A DNA stretch of 64,000 nt from Phoronis australis (lineage: Eukaryota; Phoronida; Phoronidae), in contig NMRA01000019.1 in NCBI GenBank assembly GCA_002633005.1, positions 222,557 through 286,556 of the forward strand, written 5' to 3'. Positions 12,525-23,458 of this stretch are shown piece by piece (within the stretch, counting starts at the first letter, position 1; every line of letters starts with the position of its first letter). A program made the translations under genes and the position numbers. Under the pieces are notes generated by a model, which searched no databases, had not been told where the DNA came from, and was given only the letters and a program-made list of their open reading frames with translations.

Positions 12525-15500
12525 CTAATCCCAACTGCCAAAACTTCCACAGGAGCCCCAGCTGCCGCTGGACCATGAACCCCAGCTACCCCTATGCCCC
12601 CATNCCCCAGCCCCCACCCCAACCTCCGGTCATCCTTCCCAGAGCGTAGCCAGCCAAAGCACCACCTGCAGCACCTGAAAAATGCAAGGACACACCATGC
12701 ACATTTCATGACACACTTGTGTTCACGGAGAAAACCTTGATGCTCATGATAGCAATGACGTACTTGTCTGCAGTTTAAATTGAGACATTAAAAATTGGGA
12801 ATGATTATTGTTGGGCGATTTTAAGTCCAGATGCCTCTGGGTTAGCATTGCGCATAACAGTGGCCGGGGATATTTGAACCTTGTCTGTTCATTAGCAGAT
12901 GTAGAAGTTAATGAATGCGACGAATCTGTGTAATGATACTGGGGTCATCATATTACCAGTACACGTTGTACCAGACGTGCGTAGGCCACTCGGATGGGCC
13001 CATTGCATTGATCACCTGGAACCATTTTTATGCCTTATAATCATCAAGTGCAGGCTGTGATAAGACAGTTATCGACGTAAGCCATTGTACTCCTGACAAG
13101 CAAAGAATAACAGACACAATGTTTCTTAGGTTCATACAGAAATCTGAAGTACAATAGAAAATTCCAAAAATTATTTGACTTCAATTTCAAATACTAGACC
13201 CCGGGTCCTAGGTTCTCACAACAATGTAAGACCTTGAAAATCTGAGTGAGTGAGATTTTACCATAGTCATATCGAGAGTTGTTTCTGTGGGTGAAAATAG
13301 TTAACTTAGAGAAAACAAGATTGAAGCAGTTTTAAACTAAAAAACAAAAACGTATGAACTCCATCACAACCTCAGTAGAATGATAGAAAACCAAAAGTGT
13401 CACCTTTCCATAATTCACTTGATTTTTGTAAAGCTTCATCAAATTAAACCAAAACATTTGACACTCGCCAATGTGTGGCATGGGATGCCCCAAGGTAATA
13501 GTCGTGTTACCTGAACTGTTCCCAATGCACCTCTAACCAGGAAGACATTAAGGTTGTCTTCCTGTTGTGACGAATAATTTTACATAGTATGGTAAAAATT
13601 GTTCAGTTTGGAACACAGTATGGCAGACAGGTGAAATTTGATTTTGTCCTCAATGAAACTAACTTTTCAAGAAAATTTACTTTGCTTTTAACATGGTTTT
13701 TATGGCGTAGCTATTACCAGACATTTGGTAACATTTTGAGCATTTGCCGTAATGTAGTAAGCTTCTGAAAATTAGAAATACGGCAATTTTAGCAATTATT
13801 TTGTCCCAAATTGAAGAATTTTTAGCGTAGCATTGATACTGTGTATTGGAGAGTTGTTGTACTGACCGGTTAACATGTCTTTTTTGTTCCTCTTTTTCTT
13901 CTGTTTCACTACAACAGTAGTCTGAGGCTGAGCTGTAGCATAGCCTGGCTGTTGCTGATAGTGCGGATTACCTACAAGACACGGCCAACTGTAAAAATGG
14001 CTCTATGACGAGATTACAGAATTACAAGTTATGCCTCTAAGTCAAAAAATGCTTTTAAGCTTAAACAAGAGCAACCCAGAGAAGATTCATTAAAACTTGT
14101 TGGATATTGTGATGGGCACAAAAAGAAAATAGCCACAAAGGGTGCCACAGTAGTCAGACCTGTCCAAAATCAATGGCACCAAAGATCTCAATCCGATTTC
14201 ATAAGTTCAAATCTCATAATTTAAAGATCCATCTATGTCTCATTAGCAATCTATTTGGCAAATTTCTTAAAAACACACCAAAGAGTTTGGTTTATGCAAT
14301 AGCAACTAAAATTGCCACTAAGGGGAACAATAGTTGGAACTGACAATTGTCAACTACACATCTCATGAAGATCCCGATAAGGTTTAGGAGATACAGCAGC
14401 AGATGATGGATACCAGAGTTGAATGCAATATGTGGGCGCATGAAAATTCAAATAATGTGTCTTATTACAGTAACAGTGCCTCTCTTAAATTAATCTACAG
14501 TGCCAAAATCAGATCAATTCAGCAGAGTACACTGTGTTATTTCTTCACAACTGACTGAAATGATTAACTTGAATGTATTTTGCACTGTGTGTGTACTGTT
14601 CTGAATAATGCAATCACAAACTAGAATCAAGTATTTCTTAATGACAACTTCTAATGCCATAAGTGCTCCTATGGCAACTTCTAAACATACTCCATCAATG
14701 AAAGTCAACACAGAAAAGAGCTCAAACTGGAGTTGCACCATAGCGACCATAGTCATGTGAGCAATGAATAAACAAGTTGCCGCTTTTGTATAAGAATCTC
14801 CAGCACAGCAGATCACTTGAAGGCTGTAATTCAATTTCACTGGCCACTTAAAACACTATGTCATGAAGCTGCTGACGTTTAAGTAGACACTCAGGTGTTC
14901 TACAGGTGATTATTACGAAAGGTCATCGACAGAAGCAGTTTACTGAGCATGCGCAACAACTCAGCTAGCCTGCCCATTGAACATCACTGTTTGTGAACAG
15001 TTAACACATTTCATACATCATCTGTTTGACAAAAACATCAACCTTAAAAGCCACAAGAAAGTAACAAGTTATGTACTGACACAATAATTTAAGAATTTTG
15101 TCATTTCGCTTCTTCAAGCAAATGATAAACAATTACAGAGTATAATACCACACTCCCTCAGGTTCATGCTCATACGTAAGCTTAGCACCCGCCCATAAAA
15201 TATGTAAATTTTCATGCTAAAACACTTGTGCTCAACTCAACACTCACTCCCAATTTACATGATCGAGGCTTCCTTGAAAACACTCATGTCTTTTACAAAT
15301 GCCCATCTCAAGCGAATTTTAGCTCCCACAGCGTATGAAACTGACAAGGACAGAATTTCAAGGGCACCTTCCCTTATTCAAGCTTTTTACTCCTGCACGC
15401 AGGAACGACACGTTTATCTCAATTGACAATTCGAGAAAACGTCCACACCCAGCTTTTCAAAAATTGTTTTTAAACAACCATAACGCCTACCTCGGTTTTC

Positions 15501-18500
15501 AAGTTCCCCAATTTCAGGAGCCTGGGCATTAATCTGAACTAGTACGGAGATGTAAATTCAGTAATTACCAGTTTGAACCCACTGCTGCGTAGCATATTGG
15601 TTGTAAGGCTGTTGAGGATATGCCATTGGCTGTTGCTGGGGGTAGGCAGGTTGTTGGGGATATGCCATAGGTGGTTGTTGGGGGTACGCAGGTTGTTGAG
15701 GATATCCTACAGGGCGAACTTGCTGGGGGTAGGCAGGGTACGCTGCCGGCTGGGTGGGATAGGCCCCAGGGGCAGGAGGATGCTGAGGGTAGGGTTGATG
15801 TTGAAGGTTGCTAGTTGGCACTGCCGTGGGGTAGGGCTGAGATGATCCTGGTCCTGAAATGCAGAAACAAGAAATGAAAAAGTATAATTTTAGAACAGTC
15901 GTGTAAATCATGGTCATGGTCTACTAAACTTGTAACTACTAAATGGTGTGATTCTATTTCCAGCATAAAAAAATTTCAGACCATTACTACAACTGTAAAC
16001 ACTTTTCATGAGCACAAAGAAAAGATTAATGTGAAGCAGTAGCAGTAATGAATACTGGATGATGCAAGGTGGTTAGTCACTGGTTTTCCTCTGCTTCAAG
16101 GTAGAATAAAGTTTTCAAGAAACAAACTTGCCTCTCTCAAAACCCAGCAGCATTTCATATCCAGATTCTCTTATGAAGTCAATGTTCCTTAACTTACTTC
16201 TTATCAAAGCTGATTATCAGTGCATGCTTTACTTTTCATCAACTCTCAGCAATATTGTGTCTATTTTCACCACATGAAATTCTTCCACAATTTCAATCTA
16301 ACTGCAATGAAGAGATTTGGTCATATTCTTGATAGAACTCACCTGTGTTGAATCCTATATTAGGTGCACCCGAAGGCGCAGGCGGCATGGCAGAGTATGG
16401 AGGTGGGGCTCCCGGTGGGGGAGGAGCAGAGGGGCCAGCGGGGGGCTGTTGTGGAGGAGGAGGAAGCTGAAAGAATACTCAAAATTTAACTTTAATATTA
16501 AAGGGCACAATACCCAACTTTCCATAATATTAAGGGGCACAATACCCAACTTTACATAATATTAAGGGTAACAATACCCAACTTTACAAAATATTAAGGG
16601 ACACAATACCCAACTTTACATAATATCAAGGGGCACAATACCCAACTTTACATAATACACAACACCAAAATCGATCAGACAAACGTTATGTCTCATCGTA
16701 ACTGCTAATGCTGCATTCAGCTGACATTATGAGTTATAACCAGTCACAGTGTCAATATTCAAACTACAGAAGAGCAATAAAATTGTCAACTTTTTGGTCA
16801 ATTTCCCTTTACTTCAGTTCATATCAGACAGCAACTACGATCCTGGTGTTTTGTTCAATTTTTTGAATTGGAGGTCCCCATATTTACACTCATGTTTATT
16901 ACTATTTCAGTAATCCATCAGCTGCAGTAGACTCTGTAGTATTTAGTCCACACTAGAAAACAATGTCCACAAGTCCTGGACACTTGGAATTAAAGGTGGA
17001 TTAGTAAAACACAACAGCTTTGATTTACTTTAGACATAAAACAAACACTTAAATTCAATACTTACAACAGTCTTAATGGCTGCCACCCAGTTACTGAAAG
17101 ATACAATTTTTATAAAGTAATGAGGTTTCAACAAACATGTCTCCCATGAACAACAGATGCAATCTCAAATAAAATGAGACTTCTCCAGAGTCTCAAAATG
17201 TTATTAGCCAATTCAGAGAAATGTGAGTGCAACATATATATTTTGTAATCATGATGATTTCATTTCAGTATAGAGGATGCTAAAATCATACTTCAAGTTG
17301 CTGTAATTAGCTCGCAAAAAACCATGTCCCGTGAGACAAAGAGCACTTCTCCCATGAAACATTGCATTCTTCCATGGGATGCTTGAGTTTCCCATGGGAT
17401 GCTTGAATTTTCCATGGGATGCTTGAGTTTCCCCTGGGATGCTTGAGTTTCCCATGGGATGCTTGAGTTTCCCATGGGATGCTTGAGTTTCCCATGGGGT
17501 GCTTGAGTTTCCCATGGGATGCTTGAGTTTCCCATGAGGTGCTTGAATTTCCCATGGGATGCTTCTTCTCGTGCCCCATGTAGCAATACAAATGATATGC
17601 TATAAACAAGTATGTTTGTGAGATGGGTTTTTCAAACCGACTGGGTTGTGCATTTCTCAAGAACTTTGAGCAATTAGATCATATGAATGACAAGTTGTGA
17701 ATTTAACAAGCATGATACATCCCTCACTTGACATTTCGTTATTTTTTGAAAAAAAATTCAAATAATCGATGTCATGAAAACTATTTAGTCTTAAAGTGTG
17801 GTGGGTATTATGATTACATAATAATGAAATTGACACAACATGTAATAATAACCATAAATTTGCATTTTATGACACGTTGTACTGATAACGTCTGCTTGCA
17901 ATACTATTTCCAATTTACAATTTGCATGTAATGAGTCGTAGAAATTCCGTAATAGTCCGATATAATGTGCCAGCATTTGAGAACCAGTTTTCTCCACTTA
18001 TCAGCATAAAAATAGTAAGCGACAGTAAAAATATATATATAAAACACATGAGTTTAATTTGTACGCTGAACTATTTTAAGTGATAACCAAACACTCATTT
18101 TTTATACGAGTCATGGTGTGGTTATACTTGTCTGACAGTTGTCTAATTTCCCATGGGAAAGTCTAAGAAATCATTTCATGAAACATTAGAACAAAGATCA
18201 TACAAAATGCTCCATTGTCAGCACAGTTGCCTATAGATGTCTCCACAGTCAGTATCATGCTCTTAATTAATAACTTTTTATGAATTTAGGTGAGTTTAGC
18301 ACAACAGAACAATTTTTCAAATCCCATAATGTGACAACGTTTTTGTCTTGTACTGGCTACAAAACAAACTGCGCTCTATTGTAACAAGTAAAATATGCAC
18401 ATCAATTCAAAGTTACACTGTACATAGTACAAGGGAAATGTTGGCGTATGTACGTAATGTCCGAGACTTGAGTTGGTAACAGGAAAGGAATCTGATCACA

Positions 18501-21244
18501 GAAACGAATGAAAACAATTTTATGACATTAATGGGTCTATGTGATTATTCGATTTTCTATTATAAAGCCAGCCAACCAATGAGAAACGCAGCTTTAATTT
18601 ATTAGAGAGGACAGGTTAAATTATTTAGATTGCCTGCAACAGTTGCCATTTTGTCATTTTCAGCACATGAGAAGAGCTGGGTTCAAAATTTCTAATCCTT
18701 TAGAACATCAAGTAAAAGAATGTTTCTTACTTCATGTCAGTGTCATCATTAGCACAGAACCAGTTAACATTAGCATCCTTGCTTGGAGAGTCAGGGACGG
18801 CCATCAGTGTGTTCATACTGCCCCCTGGTGGAGGTTTAGGCTGGCCTGGCACCACACGCGTATAGTTGCCAATAGCCAGAAAGTTACACACATTCTGTGA
18901 AATGACAAAGAGAGCTTAGTAAGGTCAACACAAAAAAAATGAGGAGGCAGTGTGGCCTGGTTGATAAGTGCCCGCTTTCTTTACTCGAGGTCGTGGGTTC
19001 AAGTTCCACCAGGTCACACTGCTAAACCCTTGAGCCAGGTTTCTAGCTCCCCAGCTCGGTTTTAACCATATATCAATAAAGCATAAAAATATTTCCAAGT
19101 GATCAGTGCAATGGGCCCACATGCGAGGCCTGCGCACGTCTGATACAACGTGTATCAGACCGCCTGCAATTATTTTTTAACAAAAAAAAAATATTTAATA
19201 GTACCCTACCCCTTTACTGATACAGCACAATACACATCCTATGTGAAATGAAATTGGAATACTTTTTTAAATTGATTTCCCATTAACCAATAGACACTAT
19301 TTACACTATGGACAATTTAGAATATCAGATTTTCCCTTGTTGGATCAATCATAAAACACATAAAGCAACCTATGGAATTTTTGGATGTAAAGAAGGAAGG
19401 TTCAAGGTTCAGGGACCACCCCCGATTTAGGAATTTTTTTGCTCTGCAAATTCCTCATTTGTCAACCCCTCTTCCAAAACGAAGAAGTTTGTTGACACAC
19501 GTCGGTGACATACCTTGATATTCACACTGCCTTTGGGTGACGACTCAGACTGGTGTTTGTACCAGAACAAGTTACCGTCCTGGTACAGAACCAGGTACAC
19601 CGGCTTCCACTCATCCCCTAAAAATTTACCTGCGAAAAATGCTAAACATTATCATCACATTACATTCAAGACAGTAATTCTGATTCACTATTCTAATCAT
19701 GCTCCACGAAAAATCTGCATGGAGTACATGAATTTCCAAGGCTTGCTACTTGATAATTCTAAGGCAAGTAGACAGCACGGCAACTTAATAGTAAGATGAC
19801 CACAAACAATTTAAAAATCTGAGCATTGCAAAATGTTGAAATTTGCCCAGGAATGCATTGCAAATGGTATGTAGTATCGTAAAAATGACCACTAGGTGGC
19901 ACAGACTATTATGTCAAGCCTGTGAGAAAATGGCCGGCCATTGTTGTCTCCCTAATAGACACCTATTTGACTGTATAATTTCATGAAAATCTCTGGAAAC
20001 AGAAACTTTAGGCAAATGTAAAAAAATTAAATAGTGAAGAGGAGGTAAACCAGTAGTTTAATGCAACTGCGCAAAATTATCACATGTTGTCATGTTCATA
20101 GGAATACATTTTGGCAAAATTTTACTTAGATCTTACAAGGGGTTTAGGAGATGCAGCTGTGGATTGCCATTAGGGCACACCACAGTACTCGAACCCATTT
20201 GAAAATCAATGATAGTCTTGACCTTTTCAACTAAAAGTCATACGTCAATTTTCGTAACTGAGAGAGACGTAACTGATAAGAACAGCTACTCAGTAGTACA
20301 GAATGCATCAAAGATGTCAGGAAATGGAAACGGTTGTTATCTTCTAAACAGCAACCTATTTGCCAGTATTCATGAAAATCTGTCTCAAAACTCCAAAGAC
20401 ACAAAAATCTAAAATAACTCAAAGGGGTACAGTGGTAACCAGATCTGTTCAAAAGTCATGCTGTGGATTTACTATAAACTATCACCAGTGCAGTACACAC
20501 AAACAGTATGTCAATGTAAATGTGTTGCCATGACCACAAGTGGATATCAACATGGAACTAAAAGCTGAAAACAACAAGTGTGGAAAGGAGACCTGACAAG
20601 CGTTCCTTGATAAAATACTTAAGGTCATTCCTATGATCAATCATAAGCCACAATAGATTGGAGCCATCTAGTCTCTGTGTAAGTAATAAGTCAAGGCACA
20701 TATCTTCCAATTCTAATAAAGATCCGTCAAGCGGTTCGGTAGAGAAAGAGGCAGATGCCAGAAAAAACAACCTGTCTATTGAATAACAAAAATGACCCCT
20801 AGGTGGCGCAGAATACATCAAACCCATCCAAAACTCAAAGGCACCTTCCATCTCCTTATCAGAAACCTATACGACAAATTTCATGAAAATGGCATTCTGA
20901 ATAAAGACTGAGGCAAACAGAGTTTGAAAATACAGTAGCAGACAGCAGACACAGAAGGCCACTACATGCAAAAAATGTAAAATCTAATTAACTTAAAATT
21001 TTCACCTTCCTCCCACACGAATATCTCCGATTTTTACAACTGAAAACTATATCACTACCTACTGGCATCAGGATAACTTCTATTATAGTGAGTGCTGTTT
21101 AGAAATAGCCATGAACATCATAAACTAGAGGCTTCCTATATCAACATAAAGATGTCACGGAACTCTTTTAAGTTTGTCAGTTGTAGACATTCAATACTTA
21201 CGACTCAACTTTCGTAGATTCCCCGACTTTATTACTGTTGACAT
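12525..21244 (-). CDS. evectin-like PH-domain protein with PPPY and glycine-zipper tail
   Basis: Eight coding exons join in frame on the minus strand: 21202-21244 (ATG at 21242-21244), 19514-19629, 18731-18894, 17066-17093 (28 nt), 16343-16466, 15569-15853, 13867-13971, 12525 or 12592-12674. Residues about 3-115 form a pleckstrin-homology domain (WKPVYLVLYQDGNLFWYK early; NWVAAIKTV as the C-terminal helix with its Trp). Then come a Pro-rich linker with a PPPY WW-binding motif (138-141), a Tyr-Pro-Gln repeat region (about 159-252), a basic stretch KQKKKRNKKD (276-285) and the glycine-zipper segment GAAGGALAGYALGRM (289-303). PH domain, PPPY, Pro/Tyr-rich middle and small-residue hydrophobic tail match the layout of evectins (PLEKHB1/2), lipid-binding proteins of post-Golgi and recycling membranes; function here is inferred. 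An ambiguous N at 12604 makes the C-terminus uncertain: 315 residues as written, or 337 ending in a Gly/Ser/Trp-rich tail if the N is spurious. The ATG lies one base after an acceptor AG, so a non-coding 5' exon must lie upstream; I could not locate it. Confidence 0.88.
12961..13040 (-). mobile_element. SINE tail fragment (decayed)
   Basis: On the minus strand this reads like the body of the SINE at 18941-19160: CATAAAAATGGTTCC, then GATCAATGCAATGGGCCCA, then the GCACGTCTGGTACAACGTGT end. The tRNA-like head is not recognisable. It lies in the last intron of the PH-domain gene. Confidence 0.6.
14130..14425. repeat. degenerate copies of an old dispersed repeat
   Basis: Intronic sequence with words shared with 19880-20950: a GCCAC(A/T)AAGG-type block, CAATCTATTTGGCAAATTTC, TCTCATGAAGATC and GGTTTAGGAGATACAGC. 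It appears to hold two partial, diverged copies. There is no coding signal. Confidence 0.5.
16491..16656. repeat. 32-bp tandem repeat, about five copies
   Basis: Units of the type GGGGCACAATACCCAACTTT followed by ACATAATATTAA repeat at 32-bp steps within the intron just upstream (minus sense) of the Pro-rich exon 16343-16466. Units differ by a few bases. It starts about 25 bp before the exon's acceptor. Confidence 0.85.
17371..17564. repeat. 20-bp minisatellite, ten copies
   Basis: Ten copies of CCATGGGATGCTTGAGTTTC at exact 20-bp steps (17372 to 17552), differing by single substitutions, in the intron between the third and fourth coding exons of the PH-domain gene. Because the unit lacks stops in all three minus frames, it produces overlapping open frames of up to 117 codons with a 20-residue period. 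These are artefacts of the repeat. Confidence 0.92.
18941..19160 (+). mobile_element. tRNA-derived SINE
   Basis: The head folds as a tRNA-like structure: GCAGTGT pairs with ACACTGC as an acceptor stem and GTGGG/TCCAC forms a T-stem around TTCAAGT. An A-box-like TGGCCTGGTTG lies near 18953 and a B-box GGTTCAAGTTCC at 18996-19007. The body follows, then ends in the perfect hairpin GTCTGATACA-ACG-TGTATCAGAC. Related pieces at 12961-13040 and 56084-56486 show it is a dispersed family. It is preceded by an A-run at 18932-18940 and sits in an intron of the PH-domain gene. An intact host tRNA gene is less likely because body and tail recur with the head. Confidence 0.82.
19880..20950. repeat. diverged dispersed repeat modules with CTCF-like motifs
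   Basis: Two modules share the order GACC(A/C)CTAGGTGGC(A/G)CAGA (19887-19905 and 20794-20812), then ACCTAT, then TTTCATGAAAATC/G, then a purine-rich AGGCAAA. A third partial copy (about 20320-20410) has AACCTATTTGCCAGTATTCATGAAAATCT in pieces. GGTTTAGGAGATGCAGC near 20140 is shared with 14385. The spacing suggests an old non-coding element inserted several times. The open frames here have no coding features. Confidence 0.55.
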
Positions 21245-22366
21245 TCTACAAAAAATTCAAGTAAATGTTACACAAGGTCAACTGCGCCAGTTGTGTGTAT
21301 TGTCAAACTTTTCACTAGACATCAAATAACAACAATTTCCAAATCAGAAACACTGTACTTTACCAATGTTACCAATGCGTGTCAGAAAACAACGGTAGCT
21401 ATACTTAAACAGTGTTTTCCAAGCTCAGCAGGACTTAAACTTGTCTAATGCGTGAACATTTTTGAAAGTCCACATCAATGCAACGAAGGGTTTCCGTTAA
21501 AGTATTGATATCAGTACAGTACTGTCACTGAATTGCTGCCATACCTGCAATATCCCGTGCCAGTTCATGGTTTTCCAAATATAAGACAGTAAGAGCTAAA
21601 CTGGTCATGGAGAAAACCAAACTTGTAACTCCATAAGTCAAATTGGTTTAGAGCAGAACACTATAGTACAGCTAATACATAAAATACTGACAGCATCTGC
21701 AGCAGCTCTAAATTCAGATGACATGAAGCCTGTCTAATAAAGTAACAACAAGGCGATTTTCAACTTGATGCGCAACACAATGTGAAAATTGGCATGCCCT
21801 GAAGTGCATACTATGAAAAGCACCACGGGTTTGTAAAAGTATTCTCACAAAATAATTGTGGTGAATTGCACATCACATTAACTTTTTCACTTACAGGCGC
21901 GCCTGGGGAGTAAGCCACTCACCGTCAAACGCACCAACTGCAAGTTGGGAACTTGCCCATTCTTGACCAAGTTAATCCTAAATTCCATTGGAGATGACTC
22001 CAGCTTAATGACATAATTTAGTAGACGACAATTTTAACAAATCCTGAGCAAAAACCAGGTTTTTCGCTATTTGTCCGTTATAGATAAAATTTTGATTGCT
22101 TACTTATCTAACTGCAAATGGCCTCTAAACTGCCTCAAGACTTAATTGGCATTGTGAAAAGAGTTTAGGGTAACATTCATGCGTGCAGAGTACTTTCATT
22201 TTCAATTTGATAGAAGTACTGACCAATGAAAGTTCAGTCAAAATATTTTATCAACATGAAAAAACAATAGTAATGGCTTTGCCACACTCAACACTCTGAC
22301 ATACTTCAAAACGGCCATGATAGGATTGAAGAACTTCATTGTTATTATTGTTACAAACTTTAATGA

Positions 22367-22904
22367 TGTAGTAATAGCCGAGATTACCCGACCCAGGGAT
22401 CGAACCCGCGATCCCCATAAAACCGGCAAGCGTGCTAACCATTCAGCTAATAGGCAATTGCCCGTTAGCAAGTAGCTAACAGAGGCTCATATAATTCACC
22501 GGAAGCACATCTACAACATTCCCCCCTTTCCTACGGAACGGGCATGCGACAGGAAGGTGAACACCAGGATGTCTCGCATACAGGTCATCAACGTCCCTTG
22601 GTACCTTTACCACCACAACACAGGTGAACACAAGGTCGTCTCTCATACAGGTCCTTGACTCCTGGAACCTTCCACGCACGCTGTCCCGAGGTCCGTGGGT
22701 ACTAGTTGGCAGTGTTTCATCGGTAGATCATCCGTTTGCCGACTACGCCATTTGTAGTAATAGCCGAGATTACCCGACCCGGGGATCGAACCCGCGATCC
22801 CCATAAAACCGGCAAGCGTGCTAACCATTCAGCTAATAGGCAATTGCCCGTTAGCGAGTAGCTAACAGAGGCTCATAAAATTCACCGGAAGCACATCTAC
22901 AACA
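22367..22904 (-). mobile_element. TRIM (miniature LTR retrotransposon) with tRNA-like LTRs
   Basis: Two 152-bp direct repeats, 22367-22518 and 22753-22904, differ at only three positions as I read them. Each begins TGTTGTAGATG and ends TATTACTACA on the minus strand (TG...CA). Flanks show a 4-bp target duplication, ATGA at 22363-22366 and 22905-22908. On the minus strand a primer-binding site TGGCGTAGTCGGCA starts two bases after the 5' LTR (from 22750 down) and is complementary to the 3' end of animal serine tRNA plus CCA. A polypurine tract AGGAAAGGGGGGAA abuts the 3' LTR (about 22532-22519). The interior (234 bp) has two roughly 67-bp-spaced imperfect repeats and no gag or pol. Each LTR contains a Pol III A box (TAGCTGAATGG) and B box (GGTTCGATCC). 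It must be mobilised by an unseen autonomous partner. Confidence 0.9.
22397..22449 (-). promoter_or_regulatory. tRNA-like Pol III boxes in the 3' LTR
   Basis: B box complement at 22397-22406 and A box complement at 22439-22449, with about 32 bp between them, which is tRNA-like spacing. The same pair in the 5' LTR lies at 22783-22792 and 22825-22835. The D- and T-arm regions look tRNA-like (T-loop TTCGATC), but the anticodon arm does not pair convincingly. It is therefore a tRNA relic, not a functional tRNA. Confidence 0.7.
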
Positions 22905-23443
22905 ATGAGTAGGCGAGTCAATCAACAGAGGGGAATGTGAAAATAAACATTTTGATTAGTTAGTCTAAGTCCCCTCTTGCCTTATCGCCATCACCTTAAT
23001 GAAAAAATGATTTCCGTTTTTAAAATAGTGTCCCAAGAGAGAAATTCAATGGTGACTTCTGAAAATTTAATGTACTTGTCTAAGTCATGAAATTTGTAAT
23101 TGTAGTGGCCGGTTATTTCAGTTCCGATTATTTGATTATTTTTCACGGGTCAAATTTGTGAAGCAAAAGCGGGAAAGGAAATTGGCCCAACCTAAAGGCT
23201 AAGTCTGGATTGTTATGCATGGCTAGGTCAGGACTCATTACACAGACCTTTATTATTAGTCAAATGTCCGAGCTTTGCACTGTACTGTAGGCTAGCGTAG
23301 ATCATTTTTCTTAAACACAACCGTTGGCTTGAATCTCCACCTTAAGAAGTTGGAATTCCAAGGTCACCTGGGTAATCCAAGTTCATCCACTGTAGATACT
23401 CCAACCAAATCGTTCGACCGCGATCAGTGATTACCAAGCATAA

Positions 23444-23458
23444 CCCNCCCCCCCCCCC
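23444..23458. repeat. poly-C tract with ambiguous base
   Basis: A run of C interrupted by N at 23447. Together with the N at 12604, also beside a C run, it shows that the assembly is unsure of homopolymer lengths. Confidence 0.8.

Noticed and set aside
14514-14840. 108-codon minus-strand open frame with hydrophobic stretches
   Set aside because: It is wholly inside an intron between two exons that splice in frame; no homology is recognised.
17249-17660. Three overlapping minus-strand repeat proteins of 88-117 codons
   Set aside because: They are translations of a 20-bp non-coding minisatellite inside an intron of a well-supported gene.
18824-18840. CTCF-like CCCCCTGGTGGAGG on the plus strand
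   Set aside because: It lies in a PH-domain gene exon encoding PPPGGS and has several mismatches to the consensus.
22365-22905. The two tRNA-like repeats as independent tRNA genes or two SINEs
   Set aside because: The anticodon arm does not fold, and the shared TG...CA ends, primer site, polypurine tract and single flanking duplication explain both copies as LTRs of one element.
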